The notes beneath the pieces are model-generated. The model was not told the DNA's origin. It saw only the letters and a list, made by a program, of their open reading frames with translations, and did no database searches. The translations under genes and the position numbers were made by a program. Of a stretch of DNA of 64,000 nucleotides, positions 17,809 through 28,715 are shown piece after piece (within the stretch, counting starts at the first letter, position 1; every line of letters starts with the position of its first letter). This DNA comes from Microbacterium sp. Its GTDB lineage: Bacteria > Actinomycetota > Actinomycetes > Actinomycetales > Microbacteriaceae. The DNA is taken from NCBI GenBank assembly GCA_031277945.1, contig JAITLK010000003.1, positions 643,104 through 707,103 on the forward strand, written 5' to 3'.

Positions 17809-18732
17809 TCAGGTCCTCTGCCGGAAGAAGCGGAACTGGATCAGGGCAAGGATTCCGACGAGCACGAAGAGGATGTACGCTCCCGCAGCTCCCACGGAGT
17901 AGTTGCCGTACTTGAACTGGTTGTAGACCTGCAGCGCGATGGAGGTGGTCGACTCCAGCGGACCGCCGTTGGTCATCACGAACGGTTCATCGAAGAACTG
18001 CATGTAGCCCGTGGTCACCAGGATGGTGTTGAGCAGGATGGTCGGCATCATCATCGGAATGGTGACGCGGAAGAACTTCTGCACCGCGTTCGCGCCGTCG
18101 ATCGCGGCCGCCTCATTGACCTCGGCCGGAATGCTCTGCAGGCCGGCCAGGAAGATCACCATGGATGAGCCGATGTTGCGCCACACCGCCATGATCGTGA
18201 TCGCCATCAGGGCCGTGTTCGGATCGCTCAGCCAGTTGGGTCCGTCGATTCCGATCCAGCCCAGCATGGTGTTGATCACACCGGTGTCCTGATACATGAT
18301 CCGCCAGACCACCGCCACGGCGACGATGGTGGTGATGACCGGGGTGTAGTACCCCACGCGGAAGAAGGTGGCGACCCGCCGGCTCAGCGAGTTCAGGAGC
18401 ACGGCCAGCACCAGCGCGATGAACAGCGTGGACGGAACACCGACGACGACGAACACCAGCGTGTTGCGCAGCGCCCGCAGAAACGACTCGTTGGTCAGCA
18501 CGGAGACGAAATTCTCCAGACCGACGAAGTTCACGTTGAACGGGTTGCGGATGTCGCGTGCACGCAGATCCGTGAACGACATCGCGAGCGAGCTCACCAG
18601 CGGAATGAGGCTGAAAACACCGAACGTGAGCACGAACGGCGATACGAACACCCAGGCGATGAGCGCGGAGCGGCGGCGCTGGGCGGCCAGGGAAGAGGTC
18701 TTCCCCGGCCGCCGCGCAGTGGATGTCACCAT
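17809..18732 (-). CDS. Carbohydrate ABC transporter permease, MalF type (second operon)
   Basis: A 307-residue permease, MVTSTARRPGKTSSLAAQRR, then six or so membrane helices, with EAA loop NEAAAIDGANAVQKFFRVTIPM. The ATG at 18730-18732 overlaps the end of the binding-protein gene by seven bases; a GTG one codon later would overlap as GTGA. Either start keeps it coupled to the upstream gene. Confidence 0.92.
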   Translation of the reverse strand: MVTSTARRPGKTSSLAAQRRRSALIAWVFVSPFVLTFGVFSLIPLVSSLAMSFTDLRARDIRNPFNVNFVGLENFVSVLTNESFLRALRNTLVFVVVGVPSTLFIALVLAVLLNSLSRRVATFFRVGYYTPVITTIVAVAVVWRIMYQDTGVINTMLGWIGIDGPNWLSDPNTALMAITIMAVWRNIGSSMVIFLAGLQSIPAEVNEAAAIDGANAVQKFFRVTIPMMMPTILLNTILVTTGYMQFFDEPFVMTNGGPLESTTSIALQVYNQFKYGNYSVGAAGAYILFVLVGILALIQFRFFRQRT

Positions 18733-20015
18733 CCGAAGCCGATCGAGTCGGCCTGGGCCTGGATCTCCTTCGCCGCATCGGCGCTGGAGAGCTCGCCGCG
18801 GGCGACCTGCTCGGAGTACTTGCTGATCAGATCCGAGATCTGCGACCATGCCGGGTAGTTCGGCGGGGCCACGGTGTCCTTCATCTGCTCCATCAGCGTC
18901 TTGGTGACGGGGTTCTCCTGGATGGCCGAGTCCTCACCCGCGGCAATGTTCGCGGGCAGCTCCTTCTGCAGTCCGTACCAGGCCTGCTGCTGCTCGGCCT
19001 CGCCCATCCACGACAGCAGCGACCACGCTGCTTCCTTGTTCTTCGCCGCGGAGAAGACACCGAGGTTTCCCCCACCGATGTACTGGTCGTTGTTGCCGCC
19101 GGGACCGGCCGGCGATACGGCGTACCCCACGGAGTCCATCGTGAAGTCCACGGGAGCGGTGCCCTTGTCGATCAGCTCCTGGTACACGTCGAGCATCCAC
19201 GGACCCGAGATGAACATCGGCGTGCCGCCGTTCTCGAACGTGGCATCGGTCGTCTCGGCCGGTGCCTCGCCCCGGGTGAAGAAGCCCGCGTAGAAGTCCA
19301 GCGCCTGGATGAACTCCGGGGTGTCGATCGTCCACTTCTCGCCGTCGGTCATGCTGCCGCCCGCCTGGGCGACGAACGGCACGATCACCTGCGCCGGCGA
19401 CTCCGTGGGCTTGGGCAGGCTGAGGCCGTAGGTGCCGCCCGGCCGGGCCTTGAAGGCGGTGGCCATCGCCTTCATGTCCTCCCAGGTGGTCGGTGCCGAC
19501 AGACCGAGCTGCTCGGCGAGGTCCTTGCGGTAGAAGAGGAACCGCGTCTCCACATACCACGGCATGGCATAGGTGCCATCCGGGCCGGTCACCGAATCAA
19601 TCGCGGCCGAATAGAAGTCGTCGGCTTTGTACACCCCATCGGGGACCTTGTCGAAGCCGCCCATGCCGATGACCGTCGCGGTCTGGTCCGATCCGGTCAT
19701 GATGATGTCCGGTCCGGTGCCCGCGGCCGTTGCGGTCTGGATCTTCGTGATCACCTGGTCCCACGGGATGTCGGTGACCTTCAGCGAGGCATCCGGGTTG
19801 TCGGCGAGCCAGGGCCCCGCGAGCTCCTGCAGATTGTCGGCATGCCCTCCCGCGGTCCAGATCTCGATGACGCCCTCGGCCTTGCCCTCCGCAGCGGCGC
19901 CCGCTCCGCTGTCCGTGCCCCCGGTCGCGCCGTCGGCGCCGCGGCCGCAGCCGCTCAGCACCAGGGCGGCACCGAGGACCACGGCAGCCGTAGCGGTGAC
20001 TCGTGTCCTGCGCAT
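18726..20015 (-). CDS. Sugar ABC transporter substrate-binding lipoprotein (second operon)
   Basis: A 429-residue binding protein with an N-terminal lipoprotein signal (MRRTRVTATAAVVLGAALVL, then SGC with the lipidated Cys at residue 23), an acidic and glycine-rich linker, then the CUT1 binding domain (EGVIEIWTAGGHADNLQELAGPW). The ATG at 20013-20015 has AAGGAG at ideal distance, whereas a GTG two codons upstream is too close to it. First gene of the operon; the operator palindromes lie just upstream. Confidence 0.93.
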   Translation of the reverse strand: MRRTRVTATAAVVLGAALVLSGCGRGADGATGGTDSGAGAAAEGKAEGVIEIWTAGGHADNLQELAGPWLADNPDASLKVTDIPWDQVITKIQTATAAGTGPDIIMTGSDQTATVIGMGGFDKVPDGVYKADDFYSAAIDSVTGPDGTYAMPWYVETRFLFYRKDLAEQLGLSAPTTWEDMKAMATAFKARPGGTYGLSLPKPTESPAQVIVPFVAQAGGSMTDGEKWTIDTPEFIQALDFYAGFFTRGEAPAETTDATFENGGTPMFISGPWMLDVYQELIDKGTAPVDFTMDSVGYAVSPAGPGGNNDQYIGGGNLGVFSAAKNKEAAWSLLSWMGEAEQQQAWYGLQKELPANIAAGEDSAIQENPVTKTLMEQMKDTVAPPNYPAWSQISDLISKYSEQVARGELSSADAAKEIQAQADSIGFGW

Positions 20016-20031
20016 GCTCACTCCTTCGTGA

Positions 20032-20058
20032 TTTCGAAACAGGGTCTCGAAATTTCGA
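20032..20058. promoter_or_regulatory. Operator palindromes of the second sugar operon
   Basis: Two perfect palindromes lie before the binding-protein start: TTTCGAAA (20032-20039) and TCGAAATTTCGA (20047-20058), 15-19 bases apart centre to centre. Their CG-containing, A/T-flanked form fits LacI-family sites, and the divergent LacI gene starts 120 bases away. Confidence 0.62.
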
Positions 20059-20178
20059 TCCCTCTCCGGGAACTATAGAGCGACGAATACGGATTGGTCC
20101 AGAGATTTCCTCAGAAATTGCCTGCGCATGCGGGGGTGATCACGGTATGGTTTTTCGGAAAGTCTGTGAAAGGGAACC

Positions 20179-21171
20179 ATGACAGTCCAGCTCGCCCGGA
20201 TCGCCGAAGAGGCGGGCGTCTCCGTACCCACGGTCTCGAAAGTGCTCAACTCCCGACCAGACGTGGCCAGCTCCACGCGGGAACGGGTGACGGAGGTGCT
20301 CTCCCGGCACGGGTACGAGATCCGCTCCCGTGCACGTGTCAACACCGGCTTCCTCGACGTCCGCATCGTCGATCTGGATCGAGCCTGGTCCGAGGCGGTG
20401 GTCCGAGGAGCAGCGGAGGCCTCGAAACGGCACGACAAGGATCTGGTGCTCACGGTGGATCCGGACCCGGACAACTGCGACGACTGGGTGCGCCACGCGG
20501 TCGAACGCGGCTCGGACGGACTGCTGAGCGTGGTGGGCGTCCCCAGCGACGACGCTCGTCAGCTCCTCGCAGAGGCGGGGATTCCGCTCGTGATCGTCGA
20601 CCCGCTGCGCCGGGTTCCCGAGGGGACCTATTCCGTCGCCGCGACCAACTTCCAGGGCGCGTTCGACGCCGCCCAGCACCTCATCTCGCTGGGTCACCGC
20701 CGCATCGCCACCATCACCGGACCCCTGGACCAGGCGAACGGCATCGCCCGGCTCGCCGGTTTCCAGGCCGCGATGCTGCAGTCCGGGGTTCCTGTGGACG
20801 ATGAGCTGGTGATCCGCACCCAGTACGGCGTCGATCAGGGATACGCCGCCACGCGACTCCTGCTCTCGCGCGCCGAGCGCCCCACCGCCATCTTCGCCGC
20901 GAGTGACGACAGTGCGCTGGGGTCCATCCGGGCGCTGCGCGAGCAGGGACTGCGCATTCCCGACGACATCTCGGTCGTCGGCTTCGATGACATCCCCCAC
21001 TCCCAGTGGACCGATCCGCCGCTCACCACCATCCGCCAGCCGCTGGCACAGATGGGAAGCGCCGCGGTCGACGCTCTGATCCGGTCCCGCGCGGGGCACC
21101 GTCTGGCCGCGCACACCGAGCTGTCGACCACCCTCGTCGTGCGATCGTCCTCGACGGCGCCCGCCCACTGA
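20179..21171 (+). CDS. LacI family transcriptional regulator, second sugar operon
   Basis: A 330-residue LacI/GalR regulator: helix-turn-helix LARIAEEAGVSVPTVSKVLNSRPDVA at residues 5-30, then a ligand-binding domain with PTAIFAASDDSALG and ISVVGFDDIPHSQWTDPPLTTIRQP, the usual C-terminal signature. AAAGGGAACC precedes the ATG. It is divergent from the importer and is the obvious local repressor. It resembles the first LacI protein of the window, but the operators differ. Confidence 0.93.
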   Translation: MTVQLARIAEEAGVSVPTVSKVLNSRPDVASSTRERVTEVLSRHGYEIRSRARVNTGFLDVRIVDLDRAWSEAVVRGAAEASKRHDKDLVLTVDPDPDNCDDWVRHAVERGSDGLLSVVGVPSDDARQLLAEAGIPLVIVDPLRRVPEGTYSVAATNFQGAFDAAQHLISLGHRRIATITGPLDQANGIARLAGFQAAMLQSGVPVDDELVIRTQYGVDQGYAATRLLLSRAERPTAIFAASDDSALGSIRALREQGLRIPDDISVVGFDDIPHSQWTDPPLTTIRQPLAQMGSAAVDALIRSRAGHRLAAHTELSTTLVVRSSSTAPAH

Positions 21172-21219
21172 CCTTCGGCGGGAGCCGCCCGGATTCACGT
21201 GCGCGTGGGAGCATGGAGT

Positions 21220-22281
21220 GTGACCGACGCCCTGTCCCCCGCTGCCCGTCTCGCTCTGGACGAGGCGCTCGAACGCGACATGGCGCGCGGGGGCTTCGCG
21301 CGGAACGGCACCGTGGCCGTCATCGGTGACGGCGCGCTGGCAGCGGCCGTGCACGGGCGCTTCGCCGCCTCGGTCCGCGTATTCGACGAACACACCCCGG
21401 TTCACACCATCGCACCGGACGGCTGCGCGCGCCATGGCCTGGATGCAGAGCTCGTCAGCGGCGTGACCCTGGTCGTGGGCGAGCTTCCCCGGACGCTCGC
21501 CGGCGTCGACGAGATCGCCGGCCTCGTCGCCCGGTTCGCCGATCCGGATGTGCTCGTCGTCCTCGCGGCCCGCGAGAAGGACCTGGAGCGAGGGATGAAC
21601 GACCGCCTCCGCGACTCCTTCGCCGAGGTGTCCGCCAGCCGGGGCCGCGACAAGACGCGCGCGCTGATAGCGTCGAACCCGCGGCCCTCCCCGTCTCCCG
21701 CGTATCCGCGCTCGGAGCTGGTGAGCGGTCTGGAGTTTCCGATCGCGGCTCACGGCGCCGTGTTCGCCGGCACGCGCCTGGACATCGGAACACGCGCACT
21801 GCTGGACGTCCTGCCGACACAGCTGGATGCCGCTGCGCTTCCGGCACACCCCACGGTCGTGGACCTCGGGTGCGGCACGGGAGTGCTGGGGGTGTGGACG
21901 GCGCGGCACCTGCCCGGCGCCCAGGTGATCGCGACGGATCGCTCCTGGTCGGCGGTGTCCTCGGCTTCCCGCACCGCGGAGCTCGCCGCCGTCGCGGACA
22001 GGGTCGAGACCGTGCATGCCGATGCCGGCGAGGGGATCCCGGACGGGAGCGTCGATGTAGTGCTGCTCAATCCGCCGTTTCACGATGGGCGTGCCGTGAT
22101 CGACGACATGGCACATCCGCTGTTCCGCGCCGCGGCTCGGATGCTCCGCCCCGGCGGCACGCTGCTCACGGTGTACAACTCGCATCTGAGGCACCGTGGC
22201 GCACTGGAGCGCATCGTGGGCCCCACGTCCCAGGTGTCTCGGACACCGAAGTTCACGGTCACGCGCTCCGTCACCCGCTAG
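21220..22281 (+). CDS. Class I SAM-dependent methyltransferase, RlmG/RsmC-like
   Basis: About 353 residues in two halves. The C-terminal half has the SAM motif VVDLGCGTGVLG near residue 215 and the NPPFH motif, which is characteristic of guanine-N2 methyltransferases acting on ribosomal RNA (RsmC, RlmG). The N-terminal half looks like a decayed methyltransferase domain (NGTVAVIGDGALAAAV), also typical of that family. The GTG at 21220 was chosen for its GGGAG site; GTGs at 21199 and 21205 are also open. Substrate base is inferred from family only. Confidence 0.82.
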   Translation: MTDALSPAARLALDEALERDMARGGFARNGTVAVIGDGALAAAVHGRFAASVRVFDEHTPVHTIAPDGCARHGLDAELVSGVTLVVGELPRTLAGVDEIAGLVARFADPDVLVVLAAREKDLERGMNDRLRDSFAEVSASRGRDKTRALIASNPRPSPSPAYPRSELVSGLEFPIAAHGAVFAGTRLDIGTRALLDVLPTQLDAAALPAHPTVVDLGCGTGVLGVWTARHLPGAQVIATDRSWSAVSSASRTAELAAVADRVETVHADAGEGIPDGSVDVVLLNPPFHDGRAVIDDMAHPLFRAAARMLRPGGTLLTVYNSHLRHRGALERIVGPTSQVSRTPKFTVTRSVTR

Positions 22282-22365
22282 TGCGGCGTTGCGCCGTGGC
22301 GCGGGCGCGCGTCGGCGACGGCGCGTCGACGCGCACTCCACGATAGTCACGAAACGAGCGCGCTC

Positions 22366-22404
22366 GATCAGATCAGATCAGATCAGATCAGATCAGATCA
22401 GATC
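22366..22404. repeat. GATCA pentanucleotide tandem repeat
   Basis: Seven uninterrupted copies of GATCA plus a partial GATC lie between two converging genes. The first units read on the minus strand form the end (DDLI-stop) of the hypothetical gene at 22393-22890. Because TGATC recurs with period five, any reading frame that enters the array meets a TGA within 15 bases. Confidence 0.97.
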
Positions 22405-22890
22405 GTCCTTCGCCTGCTCGATAGCCCCGCTCCACCAGGAGGCGGGGCTCTTCGCAGCCTGCGGATCGATCCGGCGCAGCGTACGCAGCAAATTCCTGAG
22501 ACGCACGGAGTGCGATAGAGCGGCAGACGTCGGGGGCGGGCTGATCTTGCCGGCCCGGAAGGCGGCGAGGCGTTCGGCGGCCTGATCCGCGGTCAGCACC
22601 CGGGGGCCCGACGACGGCCCTGCCGAACGCAGGTAGTCGGCAAATGCCTGCAGGAAGCCAGCGGTCGCCGCCCGATCCCGATTCAGCGCGACGGTGTGGC
22701 CGTTGGCGACATCGACGACCGCTGTCGTCGCATCCGTCATGAACTCCACGACGAGGAACTCCCCGTCGTGGACGTGGCCGATCACGACGGCATCTCGATC
22801 GAGACCGGGAGCGGGCCGGTTCTCGCCGTACTCGACCAGAACCATGCCGAGCGGTGAATCGATGCTGGTCACGCGCACAACGATAGTCAC
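22393..22890 (-). CDS. Hypothetical protein, possibly SUKH-4-like
   Basis: About 165 residues if the GTG at 22888-22890 (overlapping the preceding monooxygenase stop as GTGA) is used; GTGs at 22878 and 22872 are alternatives. It has an alpha/beta region (MVLVEYGENRPAPG, AVVIGHVHDGEFLVVEFM) followed by AVVDVANGHTVALN and FLQAFADYLRSAG, a pattern that recalls SUKH-4 immunity-type proteins, and a Trp-rich end (ASWWSGAIEQAKDDLI). I do not recognise it with confidence. Its stop codon lies inside the GATCA array. Confidence 0.6.
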   Translation of the reverse strand: MTIVVRVTSIDSPLGMVLVEYGENRPAPGLDRDAVVIGHVHDGEFLVVEFMTDATTAVVDVANGHTVALNRDRAATAGFLQAFADYLRSAGPSSGPRVLTADQAAERLAAFRAGKISPPPTSAALSHSVRLRNLLRTLRRIDPQAAKSPASWWSGAIEQAKDDLI

Positions 22891-23984
22891 CCCACCAGGG
22901 CGCCGGCCTCCTCTCGCATGATTGCGCGCACCGCGTCGCGTCCGGCACGGTTGGCGCCGATGGTCGACTGGCTGGGTCCGTAGCCGATGAGGAAGAGACG
23001 CGGCTCGTCGATGGAGCGCCCGTTCGCTACGCGGATCCCGCCTTCGGGGGTGCGCAGTCCGAGTGGTGCCAGGTGAGCGATGGCGGGTCGGAAGCCCGTC
23101 GCCCAGAGGATCACATCGGCGTGTTCCACTGTGCCGTCCGGCATACGCACGCCGTCCGCCTCGACCCGCGTGAACATCGGGTGCCGCACCAGCACGCCCT
23201 TGTCGTGGGCGCGCTGCACCCACGGCGTCCAGATGTCGCCCGTAACCGAGATCACGCTGCCCGGCGGCAGCCCGGCGCGCACGCGCTGCTCGACCCCGTC
23301 CAGCGCCTCGATCCGTGATGCGGTGGTCCACTCACCGCGTTTCCAGTCCGGACTGCGACGCGTCACCCAGAAGGTCTCGGCGACGTCGGAGATCTCGTCG
23401 AGCAGCTGAAGCGCCGAGACGCCGCCTCCGACAATCACCACGCGCTTGCCGGCGAGCTCCTCACGCGACACATAGTTCGCGGTGTGAAGCTGACGGCCGC
23501 GGAACGTCTCCCGTCCGGCGACGTACGGCCAGTACGGCTGGGTCCAGGTGCCGGTCGCGTTGATGACGTATCGCGTCGCCCACGATCCCCGGTCCGTGTC
23601 GACGATCAGCCGGCCATGGGGATCGGTGTCCGCCCGGCTCACCGCGCGCACGCGCACGGGCCGCCTCACCTGGAGGTCGAAGCGCTCCTCGTAAGCGGCG
23701 AAGTAGGGCGGCAGCGCGTCCCGCGCGGGAACAGCGGTGTCTGCGGGCGGCACGGGAAAGCCCGGCAGCTCGTAAATGCCGTTCACGGTTCCCATCCGCA
23801 GCGATTGCCAGCGATGCTGCCACGCGCCACCCGGCCGCTTGTCGGCGTCCAGCACCACGAAGCTGCGCTCGCCCGCCTCACCCGCCGGCACGAACCCGCG
23901 CCGGCGAAGATGGTGCGCGGCGGACAGACCCGCCTGCCCGGCACCGATCACGACCACATCGACGGCGTCCGGGCTGATGCTCAT
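22887..23984 (-). CDS. FAD/NAD(P)-binding flavin monooxygenase-like protein
   Basis: A 365-residue protein with two dinucleotide-binding motifs: VVVIGAGQAGLSAAHHL near residue 10 for FAD, and VVIVGGGVSALQLLDE near residue 165 for NADPH, plus the late ATGFRP motif. This is the CzcO/YhiN-like family of soluble flavin oxidoreductases. The ATG at 23982-23984 follows GGGGGTGGC. It is divergent from the TetR-DHA2 pair, with two palindromes in the shared 88-base promoter region, so it is probably in the same regulon. The substrate is unknown. Confidence 0.88.
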   Translation of the reverse strand: MSISPDAVDVVVIGAGQAGLSAAHHLRRRGFVPAGEAGERSFVVLDADKRPGGAWQHRWQSLRMGTVNGIYELPGFPVPPADTAVPARDALPPYFAAYEERFDLQVRRPVRVRAVSRADTDPHGRLIVDTDRGSWATRYVINATGTWTQPYWPYVAGRETFRGRQLHTANYVSREELAGKRVVIVGGGVSALQLLDEISDVAETFWVTRRSPDWKRGEWTTASRIEALDGVEQRVRAGLPPGSVISVTGDIWTPWVQRAHDKGVLVRHPMFTRVEADGVRMPDGTVEHADVILWATGFRPAIAHLAPLGLRTPEGGIRVANGRSIDEPRLFLIGYGPSQSTIGANRAGRDAVRAIMREEAGALVG

Positions 23985-24032
23985 GCCACCCCCAACGCGC
24001 CGGATCCGGATCGCATTCCCTCGTCCCCACTC

Positions 24033-24060
24033 AAAGTGCACTTTCAGCTTTGCAGTGCAA
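24033..24060. promoter_or_regulatory. Two palindromes in the monooxygenase/TetR divergent promoter
   Basis: AAAGTGCACTTT (24033-24044, perfect) and TTGCAGTGCAA (24050-24060, perfect around a central G) lie in the 88-base gap. Both have GTGCA-like cores. They are candidate sites for the adjacent TetR protein, which would repress both directions. Confidence 0.6.
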
Positions 24061-24072
24061 GAATTGCATCTC

Positions 24073-24681
24073 ATGGAGACAAGTGCAGAATCACTGCGAG
24101 AGCGCCGCCGTCGCGAGACGGCCAGTGCGCTCACGGCGGCGGCGCGACGGCTCACCACGGAGCGGGGGTTCACGGGCTTCACCGTCGACGAGCTGTGCAC
24201 CGAGGTCGGGGTGTCCCGCCGCACGTTCTTCAACTATTTCGCCAGCAAGGAGCACGCGGTGTTCGGCTTCACCGCGAACGACCCGCGAACGGAGGCGCTC
24301 GATGCCGAGTTCCTCGCCCGCGACGGCGATCTGCTCGACGACTTCGTCGAGCTCAGCGTGCGCCGCTTCGAGGTGTTCAACCCCATCGATGACGCCCGCC
24401 CCCTGTTCGCGCTCATCGATCAGGAACCGCGCCTGCTGAAGAGTCTGTTCGACCAGCTCGGCGAGAACGAGCGGCGCGATCGCGAGCTGGTCGCTCGGCG
24501 GCTCGGCACCGAGGACGTCGATATCCGTGCCGAGGTCCTCGTCCACTCCGTCGGTGCGCTGGTGCGCATTTGCATGGACCGCATCCTCCATCAGGACTCA
24601 CCCGAGAGTTTCCGCGACCTGATTGCCCAGCGTCTCCAGGTCGCGCGCTCCCTCCTCGTGCCCACACAGAAAGTCGATTGA
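24073..24681 (+). CDS. TetR/AcrR family regulator of the DHA2 exporter
   Basis: A 202-residue TetR protein: METSAESLRERRRRETASAL, then helix-turn-helix FTVDELCTEVGVSRRTFFNYFASKEHAVF at about residues 36-64. Its stop codon immediately abuts the ATG of the MFS exporter, so they are co-transcribed. It is most likely an autorepressor responding to a toxic ligand exported by the MFS protein. No strong ribosome site is seen before the ATG. Confidence 0.9.
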   Translation: METSAESLRERRRRETASALTAAARRLTTERGFTGFTVDELCTEVGVSRRTFFNYFASKEHAVFGFTANDPRTEALDAEFLARDGDLLDDFVELSVRRFEVFNPIDDARPLFALIDQEPRLLKSLFDQLGENERRDRELVARRLGTEDVDIRAEVLVHSVGALVRICMDRILHQDSPESFRDLIAQRLQVARSLLVPTQKVD

Positions 24682-26322
<1,641 letters not shown>

Positions 26323-26337
26323 CGCAGCCTCGCGAGC

Positions 26338-26397
26338 GACGCCCATGCCCGGGCGAGGAACCCCGCATTGCGGGCTTCTCGTCCGGGCATGGGCGTC
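26338..26397. terminator. Long hairpin after the DHA2 gene
   Basis: GACGCCCATGCCCGG (26338-26352) pairs with 26383-26397; the intervening bases form a further small stem (CCCGCATTGCGGG). It lies between converging genes and probably ends both transcripts. Confidence 0.82.
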
Positions 26398-26409
26398 TCG
26401 GCATCCGGC

Positions 26410-26844
26410 CTAGAGGTCGGCGAGAGGGAGGTCGGGGTTGTTCTCGAGCACCGCGGTCAGATCGGACTCGAACAGCTCGATGTGCACCGCGTCATCTCCC
26501 GAGAACCGCAGCACGGTCACGAGCACGTCGGCCAGCAGCTCAGCGGCCTCGCGGGCCGCATCCTCGGGGAAGACGCGCGCGTGATTGGGCGAGACGTCAT
26601 CGCTTCCCGCGCTGAAACCCCACCCGCGCAGAGCCGCAACCTGCAGGCCTGACAGCTGCGGGTTGTTGATCTCATTGGATGAAACCTCGATGACGATCGA
26701 TCCGTCATCGTTGCGCGTCCCCTGCACATACGGGCGCTGTACCGCCTCGCGCACCACCTCGACCACCCACGGATCGTCCTCGCGGATCAGGTGCTCGAAC
26801 AGATTGGCCAGCGCCTCGCGCACGGCTGAGGTCTCATCGGTCAT
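26410..26844 (-). CDS. YbjN/TY-Chap-like small protein
   Basis: A 144-residue protein, MTDETSAVREALANLFEHLI, with an alpha/beta core: SIVIEVSSNEINNPQLSGLQVAALRGWGFS, then PEDAAREAAELLADVLVTVLRF. This layout resembles the YbjN/TY-Chap peptide-binding chaperone-like fold (type III chaperone class), but the match is by pattern only. It starts four bases after the trhO stop and is the last gene of the murQ-kinase-trhO run. Role unknown. Confidence 0.65.
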   Translation of the reverse strand: MTDETSAVREALANLFEHLIREDDPWVVEVVREAVQRPYVQGTRNDDGSIVIEVSSNEINNPQLSGLQVAALRGWGFSAGSDDVSPNHARVFPEDAAREAAELLADVLVTVLRFSGDDAVHIELFESDLTAVLENNPDLPLADL

Positions 26845-26848
26845 GCGC

Positions 26849-27760
26849 TCATCCTGTCACGGCGGCGGGGGCATCGGCGTGCCGAGCGCAGGCGACGGCC
26901 CCTCCGCAGCCCGCGCACAGCACAACGCGGTTACGGCAGGTGTCCTCGGCGCAGTTCACCATGCGCGTGGTGGGCGTCTGACACACCGCGCACCGTCCGA
27001 TCACCTTCGGGTCGCGCCCCACCGGCACCGACTCCCGGCCGTCGAACACATAGAGCGAGCCCTCCCACAGTCCGGTGCTGCCGAAGCTCTCGCCGTAGCG
27101 GACGATACCGCCGTCCAGCTGGTACACCTCACCGAACCCGCGCGCGGTCATCAGACTCGACAGCACCTCGCATCGGATGCCACCCGTGCAGTAGGTGACC
27201 ACGGGCCGCCCTTTGAGGTGGTCGTACTTGCCGGAGTCGAGTTCGGCGATGAAGTCGTGCGTCGTCTCCACGTCGGGAACGATCGCGTCACGGAACCGGC
27301 CGATCTCGGCTTCGAAGGCGTTGCGCCCGTCGAAGAAGACGACGTCCTCACCGCGCTCGGCCACCAGATCGTGGAGAGCCCCGGGGCTCAGGTGCACCCC
27401 GCCTCCGACCACGCCACCCTGGTCCACCCGCAGCTCGCCGGGTGCGCCGAAGGAGACGATCTCATCGCGCACGCGCACGCTGAGCCGTGGGAAATCGAGC
27501 GTGAGCCCGTCCTCGTCCAGCCCCGTGCCGCTGGACCACTTCACGTCCACTCCCGCGAAAGCCGGGTACTCCTTCGTCTTGCGGACGTACTTCTTGAGGG
27601 CGGCCATGTCGCCACCGAGCGTGCCGTTGATCCCGTCTTTCGAGATGAGGATGCGACCGCGAAGGCCCAGCCCCTCGCAGAGATCGCGCTGCCACAGCCG
27701 CACCGCATCGGGATCGGTGATGGGCGCGAACACGTAGTACAGGATGATCTTGGCGGGCAC
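26849..27760 (-). CDS. trhO: tRNA uridine(34) hydroxylase / rhodanese-like protein TrhO
   Basis: A 303-residue UPF0176/TrhO protein. It has the N-terminal acylphosphatase-like part ([34 protein letters not shown]), a rhodanese domain with the active-site loop YCTGGIRCE (Cys191), and a C-terminal Cys-rich region (CAVCQTPT...CAEDTC...CAGCGG). In E. coli this protein hydroxylates U34 of tRNAs for 5-hydroxyuridine/cmo5U formation. GTG start at 27758-27760, 18 bases after the kinase stop. Confidence 0.93.
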   Translation of the reverse strand: MPAKIILYYVFAPITDPDAVRLWQRDLCEGLGLRGRILISKDGINGTLGGDMAALKKYVRKTKEYPAFAGVDVKWSSGTGLDEDGLTLDFPRLSVRVRDEIVSFGAPGELRVDQGGVVGGGVHLSPGALHDLVAERGEDVVFFDGRNAFEAEIGRFRDAIVPDVETTHDFIAELDSGKYDHLKGRPVVTYCTGGIRCEVLSSLMTARGFGEVYQLDGGIVRYGESFGSTGLWEGSLYVFDGRESVPVGRDPKVIGRCAVCQTPTTRMVNCAEDTCRNRVVLCAGCGGAVACARHADAPAAVTG

Positions 27761-27778
27761 GATTCCAGGGTACGCGGG

Positions 27779-28702
27779 TCAGGCCCAGAGGAAGCCTGCG
27801 GCAGGGGCCGGCGGTGCCGAGGCGACGAGTCGCGCCAGGTGGACGGAACCCTCCAGCGGGCCGCCCGCGGGCACCACGAGCTCGGCGTCGGGCCGCAGCT
27901 CGCGGACCACGATGCCGAAGGTCGCCGCATACTCCTCCGAGCGCAGCAGGCCGCCGGTGGCCGAGATGCGCGGGGGCAGTCCCGGCAGCGCCGCGACGGC
28001 GGATTGCGCCGCCTCGGTCGCCGCTTCCCGGATGATCTCCCGGGCGAGAGGGTCGTCCAGCCCGGCAATGTCGGCCGCGAACGAGGCGAGCACCCCGGCA
28101 CGATCATCCCGCGTGTACAGCTGGGCGGGCCAGGTCATCGGGTCGCCGAAGCGCTCCCGCGCCGCGTCGAGGATGGCACCCGCATCGGTGGACACGCCGT
28201 CTCGCTGGCGCATCGCCACCTGCAGCGCCCGCTCCCCGATCCAGGATCCGGACCCGCGGTCACCGAGCAGGTGACCCCAGCCGTCCACGCGATTCCAGAC
28301 GCCGCGGAAGTCGGCGCCCAGGGCGATGGCACCGGTGCCGACGGCGATGACGGCACCGGCCGCACCGCTCAGCGCACCCAGGTGACCGGTGACGGCATCG
28401 ATGCTGACGGCCACGGCCGCACGCGGTACCAGCGCACGCGCGCGATGCACGAGGTCGTCAGGGTCGGCCACGAGGGTGGCGATCCCGGTGGCGCCGATAC
28501 CGATACCGACGATCTCCACGGCATCCGCCTCAGCCAGCACGCGCTCGATCAACGCGAGCGCGAGATCGGGCCCCGCACTCCCACCCGCGGTCACCGCTCC
28601 GCGCGGGCCGTGGCCCTCCGCGAGCACGACCCCGTCAGCGGACACCAGGCGCGAGCGCGACCCGGTACCGCCGATGTCGATGCCGAGGAATGCCGTGGTC
28701 AC
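27779..28702 (-). CDS. BadF/BadG-family sugar kinase (GlcNAc/MurNAc kinase type)
   Basis: A 307-residue ASKHA-fold kinase: DIGGTGSRSRL (phosphate 1 motif) at residues 9-19, AVIAVGTGAIALG (phosphate 2) and LLGDRGSGSWIG, typical of N-acetylglucosamine kinase-like BadF proteins. GTG start at 28700-28702, 13 bases after the murQ stop. In the murQ operon it probably phosphorylates GlcNAc, MurNAc or glucosamine released during wall turnover. Which of these cannot be told from sequence. Confidence 0.88.
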   Translation of the reverse strand: MTTAFLGIDIGGTGSRSRLVSADGVVLAEGHGPRGAVTAGGSAGPDLALALIERVLAEADAVEIVGIGIGATGIATLVADPDDLVHRARALVPRAAVAVSIDAVTGHLGALSGAAGAVIAVGTGAIALGADFRGVWNRVDGWGHLLGDRGSGSWIGERALQVAMRQRDGVSTDAGAILDAARERFGDPMTWPAQLYTRDDRAGVLASFAADIAGLDDPLAREIIREAATEAAQSAVAALPGLPPRISATGGLLRSEEYAATFGIVVRELRPDAELVVPAGGPLEGSVHLARLVASAPPAPAAGFLWA

Positions 28703-28715
28703 CGTGACGGACCCG

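Noticed and set aside
20140-22350. A 736-codon open frame on the minus strand
   Set aside because: It lies opposite the LacI and methyltransferase genes, has no domain pattern, and is Gly/Arg/Asp-rich, as expected for an antisense frame in GC-rich DNA.
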